A stretch of DNA of 64,000 nt from Bacillus infantis NRRL B-14911 (GCF_000473245.1 NC_022524.1:1326501-1390500), one strand, 5' to 3'; numbered from the stretch's first letter, positions 34,633-44,665 are shown. The notes: generated from the letters alone by a model not told the origin. Made by a program: numbers and translations.

Positions 34633-37233
34633 ATGGATCTTAACAAAATGACGGAAAGGATGCAGCAGGGGTTCTTGAATGCCCAGTCAAAGGCAGCGAT
34701 CATGCAGCATCAGGAAGTAGACGAAGCCCATCTGTTCCTGAGCCTCATGGAACAGGAAGACAGCCTTGTCAGCACGATCCTTGAGAGAGCCGGGGCTTCT
34801 GCTAAAAGCTTCAGCAGCGGTCTTGAGGATAGCCTGGCAAGAAAACCCCAGGTATCAGGCGGAGGAGCAGAACAAGGTAAACTGTATATAACTGCCGCCC
34901 TGCAGAGGCTTCTCGCTGAGGCGGAGAAAATGATGCAGGAGCTTGAAGATCTTTATCTTTCAGCAGAGCATCTGATGCTTGCTGCTGTGCGCGGAAAAAC
35001 CCAGGCTGGCAAGCTCCTGGCCGGTATTGGTGCTGGCTTTGAAGAATTAAATACGGCCATTATGGCTATCAGGGGGAATCAAAAAGTGACCTCGCAAAAC
35101 CCGGAAGCTTCTTATGAAGCGTTGAAGAAATATGGCAGAGATCTTGTTGCGGAAGTAAAGGCAGGAAAAGTGGATCCTGTAATCGGCAGAGACAGTGAAA
35201 TCAGGAATGTTATCCGCATCCTTTCCAGGAAGACGAAAAATAATCCCGTTCTTATCGGCGAGCCGGGCGTTGGCAAAACAGCCATTGTTGAAGGTCTGGC
35301 CCAGCGGATTGTGCGCAGGGATGTGCCGGAGGGGCTGAAGGATAAAACGATATTCTCACTCGATATGAGTTCCCTTGTTGCAGGGGCCAAATTCAGGGGC
35401 GAGTTTGAAGAAAGGCTGAAAGCGGTATTGAATGAAGTGAAAAAAAGTGAGGGCAGGATTCTCCTCTTCATTGATGAACTCCACACGATTGTAGGGGCGG
35501 GGAAGACCGAAGGGGCAATGGATGCAGGGAATATGCTGAAGCCGATGCTTGCACGAGGAGAACTGCACTGCATTGGTGCCACTACACTTAACGAGCATAG
35601 AAAATATATTGAAAAAGATCCGGCGCTTGAGCGCAGGTTCCAGCAGGTGCTGGTAAGCGAACCGGATGTAGAGGATTCCATCTCCATCCTGCGGGGGCTT
35701 AAGGAGAGATTTGAAATCCACCATGGCGTCAACATACATGACCGTGCCCTGGTCGCTGCAGCAGCTCTTTCTGACAGATATATCACAGACCGCTTCCTGC
35801 CGGACAAAGCGATTGACCTTGTTGATGAGGCATGCGCCATGATCCGGACAGAAATCGATTCTATGCCTGCTGAGCTTGACGAAGTGTCACGCCGCGTCAT
35901 GCAGCTTGAAATAGAAGAAGCGGCTCTCGAAAAAGAAAGTGATGACAGCAGCCGCGAACGCCTTGAAGCCCTCCAGAAAGAACTGGCAGGACTGAAAGAA
36001 AAGGCATACTCCATGAAAACGAAATGGGAGCTTGAAAAAGAAGCTATCCAAAAGGTTCAGGAAAAAAGAGAGCAATTGGAGAAATACCGCCTGGATCTTC
36101 AGGAGGCTGAGAATAATTATGATCTCAACAAAGCGGCGGAATTGCGGCACGGATCTATCCCTGCTCTCGAGAAAGAACTGAAGAAGCTGGAATCCGAGGA
36201 AGGGGAAAGGCAGGGAGAGCGTCTCCTCCGCGAAGAGGTAACAGAAGATGAAATTGCCGGCATTGTGGCGAGATGGACCGGAATCCCTGTCACAAAGCTT
36301 GTAGAGGGTGAAAGGGAAAAGCTCCTCAAGCTTGAGGATACTCTCCATCAGCGCGTCATCGGCCAGGAGGAAGCGGTCAGCCTTGTAGCTGATGCCGTTC
36401 TCCGGGCAAGAGCCGGCATCCAGGACCCGAACAGGCCGATCGGCTCTTTTATCTTTCTGGGGCCAACCGGAGTAGGAAAGACTGAGCTGGCCAAGGCACT
36501 CGCTCACTCCCTTTTTGACAATGAAGAACAGCTGATCCGGATCGATATGTCCGAATATATGGAAAAACATGCGGTTTCAAGACTAATCGGCGCACCTCCC
36601 GGGTATGTAGGATATGAGGAAGGTGGACAGCTTACAGAAGCAGTAAGGAGAAAGCCGTACTCAGTCATTCTTCTTGATGAAATTGAAAAGGCCCACCCTG
36701 AAGTTTTCAATGTTCTCCTGCAGATGCTGGATGATGGACGGGTAACGGACTCTCAGGGCCGGACGGTTGATTTCAAGAATACAGTCATTATTATGACTTC
36801 CAATATCGGCTCTGCTTATCTGCTCGAACAGGCAGGCGAAGAAATCCCGGAGGAGACAAGGGATAGGGTCATGACCGAATTGCGAAGCCGGTTCCGTCCT
36901 GAATTTCTTAACAGAGTCGATGAAATGATCCTGTTCAAGCCCCTGTCGCTGGGAGACATTAAAGGGATTGTCGGCAAGCTGATGCTGGACCTTCAGAGGA
37001 GGCTTGAAGACCAGCACATTAAAATAAGTATAAAGGATGAAGCAAAAGAATATATTGCACAAAATGGATTTGATCCGGTGTATGGGGCGCGCCCGCTTAA
37101 ACGATTCATCCAAAGGAATATCGAAACCAGGCTTGCAAAGGAAATCATTTCCGGAAGGATCCGGGATAACAGCTCTGTCGAAATAGGAATTGAAGATGGG
37201 GGCATCAGACTTAATGCTTTAAGGAAGTCCTGA
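34633..37233 (+). CDS. clpB: ATP-dependent disaggregase ClpB
   Basis: An 866-residue Hsp100 chaperone that resolubilises protein aggregates with DnaK. It has an N-terminal Clp-N repeat domain (residues 1-145), first AAA+ module with [13 protein letters not shown] near 210 and LFIDELHT near 280, a middle coiled coil (about 410-520, rich in E, K and L) that separates it from ClpC-short forms, and a second AAA+ module with [14 protein letters not shown] near 610 and [13 protein letters not shown] near 680. It lacks the ClpP-binding tripeptide loop I would expect in ClpX/ClpC. GGAGG precedes the ATG. B. subtilis lacks clpB here. Confidence 0.97.
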   Translation: MDLNKMTERMQQGFLNAQSKAAIMQHQEVDEAHLFLSLMEQEDSLVSTILERAGASAKSFSSGLEDSLARKPQVSGGGAEQGKLYITAALQRLLAEAEKMMQELEDLYLSAEHLMLAAVRGKTQAGKLLAGIGAGFEELNTAIMAIRGNQKVTSQNPEASYEALKKYGRDLVAEVKAGKVDPVIGRDSEIRNVIRILSRKTKNNPVLIGEPGVGKTAIVEGLAQRIVRRDVPEGLKDKTIFSLDMSSLVAGAKFRGEFEERLKAVLNEVKKSEGRILLFIDELHTIVGAGKTEGAMDAGNMLKPMLARGELHCIGATTLNEHRKYIEKDPALERRFQQVLVSEPDVEDSISILRGLKERFEIHHGVNIHDRALVAAAALSDRYITDRFLPDKAIDLVDEACAMIRTEIDSMPAELDEVSRRVMQLEIEEAALEKESDDSSRERLEALQKELAGLKEKAYSMKTKWELEKEAIQKVQEKREQLEKYRLDLQEAENNYDLNKAAELRHGSIPALEKELKKLESEEGERQGERLLREEVTEDEIAGIVARWTGIPVTKLVEGEREKLLKLEDTLHQRVIGQEEAVSLVADAVLRARAGIQDPNRPIGSFIFLGPTGVGKTELAKALAHSLFDNEEQLIRIDMSEYMEKHAVSRLIGAPPGYVGYEEGGQLTEAVRRKPYSVILLDEIEKAHPEVFNVLLQMLDDGRVTDSQGRTVDFKNTVIIMTSNIGSAYLLEQAGEEIPEETRDRVMTELRSRFRPEFLNRVDEMILFKPLSLGDIKGIVGKLMLDLQRRLEDQHIKISIKDEAKEYIAQNGFDPVYGARPLKRFIQRNIETRLAKEIISGRIRDNSSVEIGIEDGGIRLNALRKS

Positions 37234-37243
37234 AGGACCGCAG

Positions 37244-37282
37244 CCAAAAAAAGTCATCCTGCTTCATGCAGGATGACCTGGT
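37244..37282. terminator. Terminator between clpB and yjzD
   Basis: GTCATCCTGC (37253-37262) and GCAGGATGAC (37268-37277) form a perfect 10-bp stem. Seven A residues on the left give a T tail on the minus strand, so it serves yjzD best; the clpB side has only a partial T run. Confidence 0.8.
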
Positions 37283-37294
37283 TTTGGCGGCTGA

Positions 37295-37495
37295 TTAATG
37301 CAAGCCTTGTTTGCCTGCAGATTCCTCAGGGATAATGGCGGACAGAACAAGAATAAGGATAGTGGCACCTGCAGCGAGGATGGCACCGGTTACAAAATCA
37401 AATGTTGAGCCAATCATGGAACTGACTACATATGTCAGCATTTCTACAAGCAGGAAAGTCCAGAAAAGAGTCCAAAAGTATTTCACTGTTTTCAC
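37295..37495 (-). CDS. yjzD: Small membrane protein YjzD (DUF2929)
   Basis: A 66-residue protein with two hydrophobic helices (YFWTLFWTFLLVEMLTYVV and FVTGAILAAGATILILVLS) and a short polar tail. Size, topology and position match YjzD of B. subtilis. GAGGTG lies before the ATG on the minus strand. The function is not known. Confidence 0.85.
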   Translation of the reverse strand: MKTVKYFWTLFWTFLLVEMLTYVVSSMIGSTFDFVTGAILAAGATILILVLSAIIPEESAGKQGLH

Positions 37496-37678
37496 CTCAT
37501 TATGTAATCTTATATCATATTACCACAACCTGAAAAAATAATAAACGCCTTTTAGCCATGACTGTCCGCGGGCCGGGGGCTGTTTCCTCTTTTTCACTGA
37601 TGGTAGGCATATTCCCTTGCATTTATCCATGCTTTTCATACATTAATTATGATCACATATGTAAAAGGAGTTTTTATA

Positions 37679-38416
37679 ATGGAACACCGAAACTTCAAAC
37701 TCGATACCGAATGGAATATGATCCACTATCCTGAGCGGCCAAAAGGTTTCGGTATCATGATCATTGGGGATGAGAGGCATTTCGTTGACGAAAAGAGCAG
37801 CTTCTGGACGCAGAATGAAGGAAAGGCAGCGATTCTCCGCCTGCTGAGAAGAGCAGGATATACAGTGTTCTATTCCAATCTGTACGGGAGGAATTGGGGC
37901 AGCGATAAAGCGGTAGAAATGGCGAGGAATTTATATGAGCATGTCCTGAGGACAGAAATCATCAATGAAAAAATCCACATTATCGCAGAAGGAATGGGAG
38001 CGCTGGCTGCTTTGAAGCTCATGAAGGAAATGGAAGGGAAGATCCGCTCTGTCATCCTCCTGAACCCTGTCCTTTCACTCAAGGACCATCTGGAGCAGGA
38101 AAAGGAACATAAATTCTTTTATAAAAAGCTTCTTAAGGAGCTTGCCATATCACATGAGTCTGACTCGCCCCGGGCTCTGGCAGAACGAAGCATGCCGGCA
38201 GAGGAAATAATGGACCGCACGCCGATCCCGGTGAAAATCATCCATGTACTGTCAGGAGGCAGGGCATATAAACAGTCAAGCCTGCTGAATGAACTTTCTG
38301 TCAAGTGGAAGGATGAGAAGGCGCCCATATCAATCTGCTATATGCTCCCAGATAAAAAGCAGCAGCTTGGCAGCCAGATGGCCAAATTTTTAAAATCATA
38401 TGAGAAGATTTTATAG
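37679..38416 (+). CDS. yjaU: Alpha/beta-hydrolase-fold protein YjaU
   Basis: A 245-residue protein with an alpha/beta hydrolase outline: GFGIMIIGDERHF near residue 20, an elbow-like IIAEGMGALAALKLM near 105 with Gly-Met-Gly where Ser is usual, and ILLNPVLSLKDHL after it. The lack of the nucleophile Ser suggests a non-catalytic or divergent member. AAAAGGAG precedes ATG 37679. The position between yjzD and yjaV fits yjaU. Confidence 0.75.
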   Translation: MEHRNFKLDTEWNMIHYPERPKGFGIMIIGDERHFVDEKSSFWTQNEGKAAILRLLRRAGYTVFYSNLYGRNWGSDKAVEMARNLYEHVLRTEIINEKIHIIAEGMGALAALKLMKEMEGKIRSVILLNPVLSLKDHLEQEKEHKFFYKKLLKELAISHESDSPRALAERSMPAEEIMDRTPIPVKIIHVLSGGRAYKQSSLLNELSVKWKDEKAPISICYMLPDKKQQLGSQMAKFLKSYEKIL

Positions 38417-38417
38417 G

Positions 38418-38445
38418 AGCCTATTATCCAATAGGCTTTTTTTTA
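38418..38445 (+). terminator. Terminator of yjaU
   Basis: AGCCTATT and AATAGGCT form an 8-bp stem followed by eight T residues. Confidence 0.85.
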
Positions 38446-38626
38446 CATGATGCTGTGTGAGTGTACCTTGTTTAACAAAGCCTTCATGATAAGAGAAAGC
38501 AATTTTTTAACTTCGATTTCAGTCTGGCAGCAGCGCCAATCCCCTTTGAGATTACAAGCCAAGGAGAAATATTTCCAGTTCCCCGGCATAGGATACTAAA
38601 AGTAGGTGTATCAGGGAGGAAGTGCA

Positions 38627-39433
38627 ATGAATCGGGCAATTGTTGTAGGCGCATACGAATTTTTGGGTTTCCATTTGGCGATGAAGCTGCTTGACCGCGG
38701 GCTTGAAGTGACAGGGATTGTTCCAGGCTCCAGGGGGGATGACAGGTATACAGCAGATAAAGAATTGCTGGTTGGACGCAATGCCAATTTTACTGTGTTC
38801 AGCGAAGCAGACTGGAAGGCAAATGGCTCCATTGAGGAACCTCATCTCATCTTCCTTTCGCTTTATGACTTTTATTTCAGGGAAGAAACGGAGCTTTCCT
38901 TATGGGAAGGGATGTTTGGACATTTAGAGGCATCAATAGAAGAAACACGCTCCAAGCCTGTTATCCTGATGCCCGTCCAGTATTATGAAGCCGGGAACGA
39001 GGGGAACTGCCATTCTGGAGCCCTGAAAATATATCTTCCTACCCTGTTCGGGCTATGGCAGCCTTCTGCTTTTGCTTTTCAGAGGGCAATCGAGGGGCTG
39101 GAAAATAAGGATAACACCATGCTTGAACATAAAGGGGATGCAATACATGCAGCGGAAGCCGCTGAAGGAATTATTGAAGCAGCCGCAACAGAAGAAACCG
39201 GGTCTCTTTTGTTATGGAGCGGGGAAAAAGGCCGCTGGGGAAAATGTGCCAAGCATCTTGGCATGAAGGAGCCCGCCGATTGCAGTCCCGCAATTGCTCC
39301 TGAAGCAGACAGGAAAATCATCAAAGAACAAATACCTTATCATATTGTGCTGGATAAGCAGCAGGAGTATGTGAAAAGAAGCGCGGATTCTTCCAGCCGG
39401 CTAAGCGGGCCGGGCAGCCCCAAAGTTTTCTAA
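38627..39433 (+). CDS. yjaV: NAD(P)-binding-fold protein YjaV
   Basis: A 268-residue protein beginning MNRAIVVGAYEFLGFHLAMKL, a Rossmann-like GxxxxGxH start similar to NAD-dependent epimerases, followed by a divergent body with no visible YxxxK. The C-terminal 30 residues are Ser/Gly rich. GGGAGGAAG precedes ATG 38627. The position upstream of med matches yjaV of B. subtilis. The function is unknown; catalysis is doubtful. Confidence 0.75.
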   Translation: MNRAIVVGAYEFLGFHLAMKLLDRGLEVTGIVPGSRGDDRYTADKELLVGRNANFTVFSEADWKANGSIEEPHLIFLSLYDFYFREETELSLWEGMFGHLEASIEETRSKPVILMPVQYYEAGNEGNCHSGALKIYLPTLFGLWQPSAFAFQRAIEGLENKDNTMLEHKGDAIHAAEAAEGIIEAAATEETGSLLLWSGEKGRWGKCAKHLGMKEPADCSPAIAPEADRKIIKEQIPYHIVLDKQQEYVKRSADSSSRLSGPGSPKVF

Positions 39434-39473
39434 TGGAGGAAAAATATTTTCATTCCGCTGAATTAAGGGTAAA

Positions 39474-39554
39474 ATGAAAAAAGACGAGGAAATTATGGGT
39501 CTTATGACTCTTTCATCCGGTGCCGGAACAGCCGGTGCCGTCCTTAAATACTGA
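39474..39554 (+). CDS. Candidate 26-residue small ORF upstream of med
   Basis: A short frame, ATG 39474 to TGA 39554, with AAGGG upstream. It reads MKKDEEIMGLMTLSSGAG at the start, then TAGAVLKY. It lies in the 217-base gap between yjaV and med. It includes two CCGGTGCCG direct repeats, which could equally be a structured RNA leader of med. Coding status is not established. Confidence 0.3.
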   Translation: MKKDEEIMGLMTLSSGAGTAGAVLKY

Positions 39555-39650
39555 AGCTGCACTACTGCCTTTTTGCTGGCCTGTTCTAATGGCCAGCGGC
39601 ACCATTTAGAGAGCCTTTATCAGTGCACTTGGAAAGGCGGTCAGATATAC

Positions 39651-40613
39651 ATGCTCCGTTTTGTGAAATTCATAAGCCCGATTCTGCTGCTCCTTCTGGT
39701 GCTGTCGTCATGCGGACAAGCTTCTCCCCGCGGAGAGCTGAAGAAAGCAGGGCTGCTGGTGCCCGATACGATCAATGACCAGGTCTGGGGCACGAAAGGC
39801 TATAAAGGGATGCTGAAAATCCAGTCCAAATTCGATGTGGATGTATTCTATAAAGAAGGAATGAACTCTCTTCCCGTTGTTGAGCGTGCTGTAAGGGAGT
39901 ACGCCCAGAAGGGGGTAAACCTTATTTTTGGCCACGGAAACGAGTACGCCTTATATTTCAATGAAATTTCGGATGAATACCCTGACATCCATTTTGTCAG
40001 CTTTAATGGCGATGCCAATAATGAGAACACCACCAGCTTGAATTTTGAAGGGTATGCTATGGGTTATTTTGCAGGGATGCTTGCGGCAGAAATGTCAGAA
40101 ACCAATAAAGTTGGAGTGATGGCAGCCTTTGAATGGCAGCCTGAGGTCGAGGGTTTTTATGAGGGAGCCATCTACCAGAATGAAGATACAGAGGTGGAGA
40201 TACGCTATGTCGGAGAATGGGATAATGAACAGAGGGCCCTGGAGCTTCTGGATGTCATGGCCAGGAATCATTCTGATGTGATTTACCCTGCCGGCGACGG
40301 CTTTAATGTGCCTGTGATCGAAAAAGTAAAAGAACTGGGTCTGTATGCGATCGGCTATATATCCGACCAGTCAGACCTCGGGGAATCGACCGTCCTTACG
40401 AGTACGATCCAGCATGTAGATGCACTTTATGAGCTGGTAGCTGAAAGGATGAATAATGGGGAGCTTAAATCGGGGAATCTGTCATTTGATTTTGATGATG
40501 GTGTGATTTCGCTTGGAAAATACAGCCCGGATGTTGACCCAAATTATCGGGATGAGCTAAACTCATCTATTGAAAGGTATAAAGAGACAGGCAAATTGCC
40601 TGGCCAAAGTTGA
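39651..40613 (+). CDS. med: Med, BMP-family lipoprotein, competence regulator
   Basis: A 320-residue lipoprotein with a signal peptide ending LVLSSC (lipobox, Cys near residue 20) and a basic-membrane-protein/PnrA-like ligand-binding fold (LLVPDTINDQVWGTKGYKGML, then NLIFGHGNEYALYF and EGYAMGYFAGMLAAEM). In B. subtilis Med positively controls comK and is followed by comZ, as here. A GGAAAGGCGG stretch precedes the ATG at a somewhat long spacing. The ligand is unknown; related proteins bind nucleosides. Confidence 0.9.
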   Translation: MLRFVKFISPILLLLLVLSSCGQASPRGELKKAGLLVPDTINDQVWGTKGYKGMLKIQSKFDVDVFYKEGMNSLPVVERAVREYAQKGVNLIFGHGNEYALYFNEISDEYPDIHFVSFNGDANNENTTSLNFEGYAMGYFAGMLAAEMSETNKVGVMAAFEWQPEVEGFYEGAIYQNEDTEVEIRYVGEWDNEQRALELLDVMARNHSDVIYPAGDGFNVPVIEKVKELGLYAIGYISDQSDLGESTVLTSTIQHVDALYELVAERMNNGELKSGNLSFDFDDGVISLGKYSPDVDPNYRDELNSSIERYKETGKLPGQS

Positions 40614-40634
40614 GGAAAAGGAGGGAATGTCCTT

Positions 40635-40826
40635 ATGCAATCCAATGATAAAACGATGGAGTTTATGCAAATAGCCATGAAATATATGCCTGAAGCCCAG
40701 CAGGAGCTGGAAAAGGCAGGTATTGAGCTGTCGCTCGAGATGATCCAGCCATTTATGACACTTTTCACAAAAGTTATGAATGAGGCATACGAGCTAGGCA
40801 GGCAGGATGCCCAAAGCGGGGAATAA
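40635..40826 (+). CDS. comZ: ComZ, negative regulator of comG
   Basis: A 63-residue helical protein (MQSNDKTMEFMQIAMKYMPE at the start, YELGRQDAQSGE at the end) matching ComZ in size and position 21 bases after med. In B. subtilis ComZ represses the comG operon. AAGGAGGG precedes the ATG. It is followed by a strong terminator, closing the med-comZ unit. Confidence 0.92.
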   Translation: MQSNDKTMEFMQIAMKYMPEAQQELEKAGIELSLEMIQPFMTLFTKVMNEAYELGRQDAQSGE

Positions 40827-40846
40827 AACGGATATCAATACATAAA

Positions 40847-40880
40847 ACAAGCTGCCCATAATCAGGCAGCTTGTTTTTTA
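40847..40880 (+). terminator. Terminator of med-comZ
   Basis: ACAAGCTGCC (40847-40856) and GGCAGCTTGT (40865-40874) form a perfect 10-bp stem with a T tail. Confidence 0.9.
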
Positions 40881-40903
40881 TTCAAATTAATGGAAAACTC
40901 TTC

Positions 40904-41254
40904 TTATCCTTTTTTCAGGAGCTGCTGGAATAGAGGTGTCACCTTTTTAAAAAGCGGCTTCAGCTGTCCGGCTGAAGTCATCAGAGTATCAATATTGTCC
41001 ATCAGCTGTCCAAGGTCTACACCATCGAGAATCTTTTCAATCTGGCCAGGCTCCCGCGCATCTTCCCGGCCGTTTGCCGGCTTGCGCTCCGGGCCGCCTA
41101 GTATCCAATCCCCCATTGGTCTCACTGATGGGCCTTTGCTCTCTGAAGCCTCATTTGCCATATCATCCTGTACCCTTTGCCTCGGGCCGAACATGAACCT
41201 GGAGAATCCGTCCAGCTCCGAATGCTGCTTTTCTTCCCTGCTGTCCGTGTCCAT
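40904..41254 (-). CDS. Hypothetical hydrophilic protein with a YqfQ/YppG-like tail
   Basis: A 116-residue protein. The N-terminal 75 residues are polar and low in complexity (FSRFMFGPRQRVQDDM, then WILGGPERKPANG). The last 40 (LGQLMDNIDTLMTSAGQLKP, then LFQQLLKKG) form an amphipathic segment like the C-termini of YqfQ/YppG-type spore-associated proteins; that likeness is from memory. GGGGAAGGGGAA lies before the ATG. It is convergent with comZ and divergent from fabH. The function is unknown. Confidence 0.65.
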   Translation of the reverse strand: MDTDSREEKQHSELDGFSRFMFGPRQRVQDDMANEASESKGPSVRPMGDWILGGPERKPANGREDAREPGQIEKILDGVDLGQLMDNIDTLMTSAGQLKPLFKKVTPLFQQLLKKG

Positions 41255-41358
41255 CGTGCATTCCCCTTCCCCTGAATATCTTTATAATAACGTATGCCGC
41301 GGGATTTCCTGTGTTAGGGCAGAAGCCGTGGCGCAAGAGAAATTTTCGAGTAAAAAGG

Positions 41359-41388
41359 TTGCTTCTTCTTTATTATTTTTGCTAAAAT
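41359..41388 (+). promoter_or_regulatory. Promoter of fabH-fabF
   Basis: TTGCTT (41359-41364), an 18-base spacer and TAAAAT (41383-41388). The -10 box touches the FapR-type site. Confidence 0.55.
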
Positions 41389-41409
41389 TAGTACCAAGTC
41401 ATAATAATT
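41386..41409. promoter_or_regulatory. FapR-type operator upstream of fabH
   Basis: AATTAGTACCAAGTCATAAT followed by AATT closely follows the known FapR box pattern (ATTAGTACC ... ATAAT). It covers the predicted transcription start of fabH, as in B. subtilis, and would link the gene pair to malonyl-CoA levels. Confidence 0.75.
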
Positions 41410-41480
41410 GATAATAATATGAGTATAAATACGGCTGATTCGCCGGCTGGCTTTTAAATTGTGAGAAGGAGTGGGTTTCC

Positions 41481-42419
41481 ATGAATGCAGGCATACTTGG
41501 AATCGGAAAGTTCGTTCCGGAAAAGATACTGACAAATTTTGATTTGGAAAAAATGGTTGATACAAACGATGAGTGGATCAGAACAAGGACAGGGATAGAA
41601 CAGAGGCGGATAGCGGGTGACGATATGGATACTTCCGACTTAGCCTATAATGCTGCGGTTGCCGCCCTTAAAAATTCAGGGGTCTCTGCAGAAAGCCTTG
41701 ATATGATTCTGGTGGCAACAGTAACTCCGGACCAGCCGTTCCCGACTGTTGCATGTATGCTGCAGGAGAGGCTTGGCGCTGTCAAGGCTGCTGCTATGGA
41801 TATCAGTGCTGCGTGTGCAGGTTTTATGTATGGTATGATAACTGCAAAGCAGTTCATTGAAACCGGTGCGTATAAACATATCCTTGTCATAGGCGTGGAA
41901 AAGCTGTCAAAGATAACCAACTGGGAAGACCGGAACACAGCGGTTCTTTTCGGCGACGGGGCAGGCGCTGCAGTGATAGGACCGGTATCGGATGATAAGG
42001 GAATCCTGTCCTTTGAGCTTGGGGCGGACGGCACTGGCGGAAAGCACTTGTATCAGAATGAGAATGACCACATTTACATGAACGGCCGGGAAGTTTTCAA
42101 ATTCGCCGTCAGGCAAATGGGGGAAAGCAGCCTGAATGTCCTGGAAAAAGCGGGGCTGTCCAAGGAAGATGTGGATTTCCTTATCCCTCACCAGGCGAAT
42201 ATAAGAATCATGGAAGCTGCACGCCAGCGCCTTGAGCTGCCGGAAGAGAAAATGTCCAAAACTGTCCATAAGTATGGAAATACATCAGCAGCCTCCATTC
42301 CGATCTCGATAGTCGATGAACTGGAAGCCGGAAAAATCAAGGACGGAGATCTCCTTGTCATGGTCGGTTTCGGGGGCGGACTTACATGGGGCGCCATTGC
42401 TATGCGCTGGGGCAGATAA
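41481..42419 (+). CDS. fabH: Beta-ketoacyl-ACP synthase III
   Basis: A 312-residue enzyme that starts fatty-acid synthesis by condensing acyl-CoA with malonyl-ACP. The catalytic Cys lies in [12 protein letters not shown] near residue 112, His in [12 protein letters not shown] near 238 and Asn in [13 protein letters not shown] near 268. It contains [11 protein letters not shown]-like [16 protein letters not shown] near 30. GAAGGAGTG precedes the ATG. It is followed by fabF 81 bases later, as in B. subtilis. Confidence 0.97.
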   Translation: MNAGILGIGKFVPEKILTNFDLEKMVDTNDEWIRTRTGIEQRRIAGDDMDTSDLAYNAAVAALKNSGVSAESLDMILVATVTPDQPFPTVACMLQERLGAVKAAAMDISAACAGFMYGMITAKQFIETGAYKHILVIGVEKLSKITNWEDRNTAVLFGDGAGAAVIGPVSDDKGILSFELGADGTGGKHLYQNENDHIYMNGREVFKFAVRQMGESSLNVLEKAGLSKEDVDFLIPHQANIRIMEAARQRLELPEEKMSKTVHKYGNTSAASIPISIVDELEAGKIKDGDLLVMVGFGGGLTWGAIAMRWGR

Positions 42420-42500
42420 CAGAATGCCAGCCTGAAAGCCGGGCCGGCCGGAAGTGTATGAAGAAAAAGTATCCTTGGCAAAGAAGGAGATGTGTAAATA

Positions 42501-43742
42501 ATGGAAAATAGAAGAGTTGTCGTGACAGGAATCGGAGCAGTAACTCCAGTCGGTAATGATGCAGAAACTGCATGGAAGAATATAATAGAGGGAAATTCAG
42601 GTGTAGGGCCTCTGACAAGGCTCAACAGCGATGAGTATCCTGCAAAGGTTGCAGCTGAAATCAAAGGGTTTGACCCCCATGAGTTCATTGATAAAAGAGA
42701 AGCAAGGAAAATGGACCGCTTTACTCATTATGCAGTAGCTTCTGCGCTGATGGCGGTAAAGGATGCCGATTTAACGATCAATGATGAGAATGCGCCAAGG
42801 ATTGGCGTCTGGATCGGTTCGGGGATCGGCGGTATGGAAACATTCGAAAATCAGTTTGAAACCTTCCTAAACAGAGGATACAGAAGGGTAAGCCCGTTCT
42901 TTGTCCCTATGATGATCCCGGATATGGCGACAGGGCAGGTATCCATCACCCTCGGGGCGAAAGGCTTTAATTCCTGTACGGTCACAGCCTGTGCGACAGG
43001 GACCAATTCCATTGGAGATGCCTTCAAGGTCATCCAGAGGGGTGACGCGGACGCCATGGTAACAGGGGGGGCTGAAGCTCCGATCACACGTATGTCTGTT
43101 GCCGGCTTCTGTGCCAATACCGCATTGTCGACTAATCCGGATCCTAAAACCGCGAGCCGCCCTTTTGATAAAAATAGAGATGGCTTTGTCATCGGCGAGG
43201 GCGCTGGGATTGTTGTTCTGGAAGAGCTTGAGCATGCAAAGGCAAGGGGCGCCAAAATTTATGCAGAAATCGTCGGTTATGGCTCTACTGGCGATGCCTA
43301 TCATATTACGGCTCCAGCTCCTGCCGGAGAGGGCGGAGCACGGGCGATGAAAATGGCGATTGATGATGCCGGTCTCTCCCCGCAGGATATTGACTATATC
43401 AATGCACATGGCACAAGCACAGACTATAACGACAAATTTGAAACGCTTGCCATCAAGGAAGTTTTCGGGGACCATGCCTACAAACTGGCCGTCAGCTCAA
43501 CCAAGTCAATGACAGGCCACCTTCTTGGGGCAGCAGGCGGGGTAGAGGCAATCTTCACGCTTCTCGCTATGAAGGATGCTATTCTCCCTCCAACCATCAA
43601 TTATGAAACGCCTGACCCGGAATGCGACCTGGATTATGTGCCAAACGAATCCAGAAAGAAAGATATCAGGGCTGCAATGAGCAACTCGCTGGGCTTTGGC
43701 GGCCATAATGCCACCATCGTTTTCAAACAGTATACAGAATAA
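42501..43742 (+). CDS. fabF: Beta-ketoacyl-ACP synthase II
   Basis: A 413-residue elongating condensing enzyme. The active Cys lies in [16 protein letters not shown] near residue 164, His in [15 protein letters not shown] near 304 and [14 protein letters not shown] near 341. It starts [26 protein letters not shown] precedes the ATG. It elongates fatty acids in membrane lipid synthesis and shares the FapR-type control of fabH. Confidence 0.97.
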   Translation: MENRRVVVTGIGAVTPVGNDAETAWKNIIEGNSGVGPLTRLNSDEYPAKVAAEIKGFDPHEFIDKREARKMDRFTHYAVASALMAVKDADLTINDENAPRIGVWIGSGIGGMETFENQFETFLNRGYRRVSPFFVPMMIPDMATGQVSITLGAKGFNSCTVTACATGTNSIGDAFKVIQRGDADAMVTGGAEAPITRMSVAGFCANTALSTNPDPKTASRPFDKNRDGFVIGEGAGIVVLEELEHAKARGAKIYAEIVGYGSTGDAYHITAPAPAGEGGARAMKMAIDDAGLSPQDIDYINAHGTSTDYNDKFETLAIKEVFGDHAYKLAVSSTKSMTGHLLGAAGGVEAIFTLLAMKDAILPPTINYETPDPECDLDYVPNESRKKDIRAAMSNSLGFGGHNATIVFKQYTE

Positions 43743-43754
43743 AACATAGAAACA

Positions 43755-43796
43755 AAAAAGGCAGCACACGCCGGTTCCGGCCTGTGCTGCCTTTTT
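43755..43796 (+). terminator. Terminator of fabH-fabF
   Basis: A long GGCAGCACA...TGTGCTGCC stem with inner CCGG/CCGG pairs, A-rich on the left and five T residues on the right. Confidence 0.88.
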
Positions 43797-43879
43797 GCAT
43801 TTCTGTAAGTCTTCAGGGAAACATTCCTGCCGTCAGCCAATAGAATATAAAGATTATCTTACAGGGAGGCGCAGGGCGA

Positions 43880-44665
43880 TTGGGGATCATGGAAACAGAT
43901 AAATGGCTTGAACAGGATTTCTGGGAGCCCGAGAAAATTTGCAGCCGGCTTCTGGATAAATTTGGGGAAAAGGAGCCGGAGCCTATTTATGGTTATCTAA
44001 CACGGTTTGGGATGTACAGGCCGGATCGGGTGAATTTCAGAGTGTACGAAGAATTGGCCGGCCAAGGCACTTGGAAATCAGCAGGCGGGCTTTTTAAGAA
44101 ATACCGGAAAAAGTGGAACGGGCCGGATATACCTGTTTATATCTTTCCGGTGAACAGGAGCGGGAGCAGGGCCAGGCGTTCAGGAACGGTAAAATCAGGG
44201 GTCTCATTTCCCGATAAGATGTTTCTTTTCTTTGAACATGCCCAGGATGATAAGGAGCTGGAATCCCTTTTTATCCATGAGTACCATCACGTCTGCCGGA
44301 TCAGGGAGCAAAAGAAAAAACTCCAGGACTACACCCTTATGGACTCCATGGTGCTGGAAGGAATGGCGGAATATGCGGTTGAAATGAATTGCGGCAAAGA
44401 ATATGTGGCAGCATGGTGCACCCGCTATACGGAAAAAGAGCTTGGAAACTGGTGGGAGAAATATATTAAAGAAAACTTGAAAAAAACCAAAAAGGATCAT
44501 GTTCATGATCAGATCCTTTTCGGAAAAGGCAGATACCCGGACCTGCTCGGATATGCTGCAGGATACTGGATTGTGAAACAATATTTCGAAAAGAATAACT
44601 TTTCTACAAAAGTTTCTTTTAATTTAAAACCCGAAACTTTAGGAGACCAAATTATAATTTTTTAG
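43880..44665 (+). CDS. yjaZ: YjaZ, DUF2268 putative zinc metalloprotease
   Basis: A 261-residue protein with the zinc motif FIHEYHHVCR near residue 133 (HExxH) and a downstream LEGMAEYAVE that offers the third metal ligand Glu. This is the gluzincin-like DUF2268 layout. No signal peptide is seen. The start is uncertain: TTG 43880 sits ten bases after GGGAGG and gives 261 residues; ATG 43889 lies too far from that site. The position between fabF and appD matches yjaZ of B. subtilis. The substrate is unknown. Confidence 0.82.
   Translation: MGIMETDKWLEQDFWEPEKICSRLLDKFGEKEPEPIYGYLTRFGMYRPDRVNFRVYEELAGQGTWKSAGGLFKKYRKKWNGPDIPVYIFPVNRSGSRARRSGTVKSGVSFPDKMFLFFEHAQDDKELESLFIHEYHHVCRIREQKKKLQDYTLMDSMVLEGMAEYAVEMNCGKEYVAAWCTRYTEKELGNWWEKYIKENLKKTKKDHVHDQILFGKGRYPDLLGYAAGYWIVKQYFEKNNFSTKVSFNLKPETLGDQIIIF

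Noticed and set aside
35112-36014. A 300-codon minus-strand frame
   Set aside because: It is antisense to clpB, Ser/Arg rich, and reflects codon bias of the true gene.
43880-44665. Signs of a frameshift at the uncertain start of yjaZ
   Set aside because: The frame is intact and full length; only the start codon choice is uncertain.
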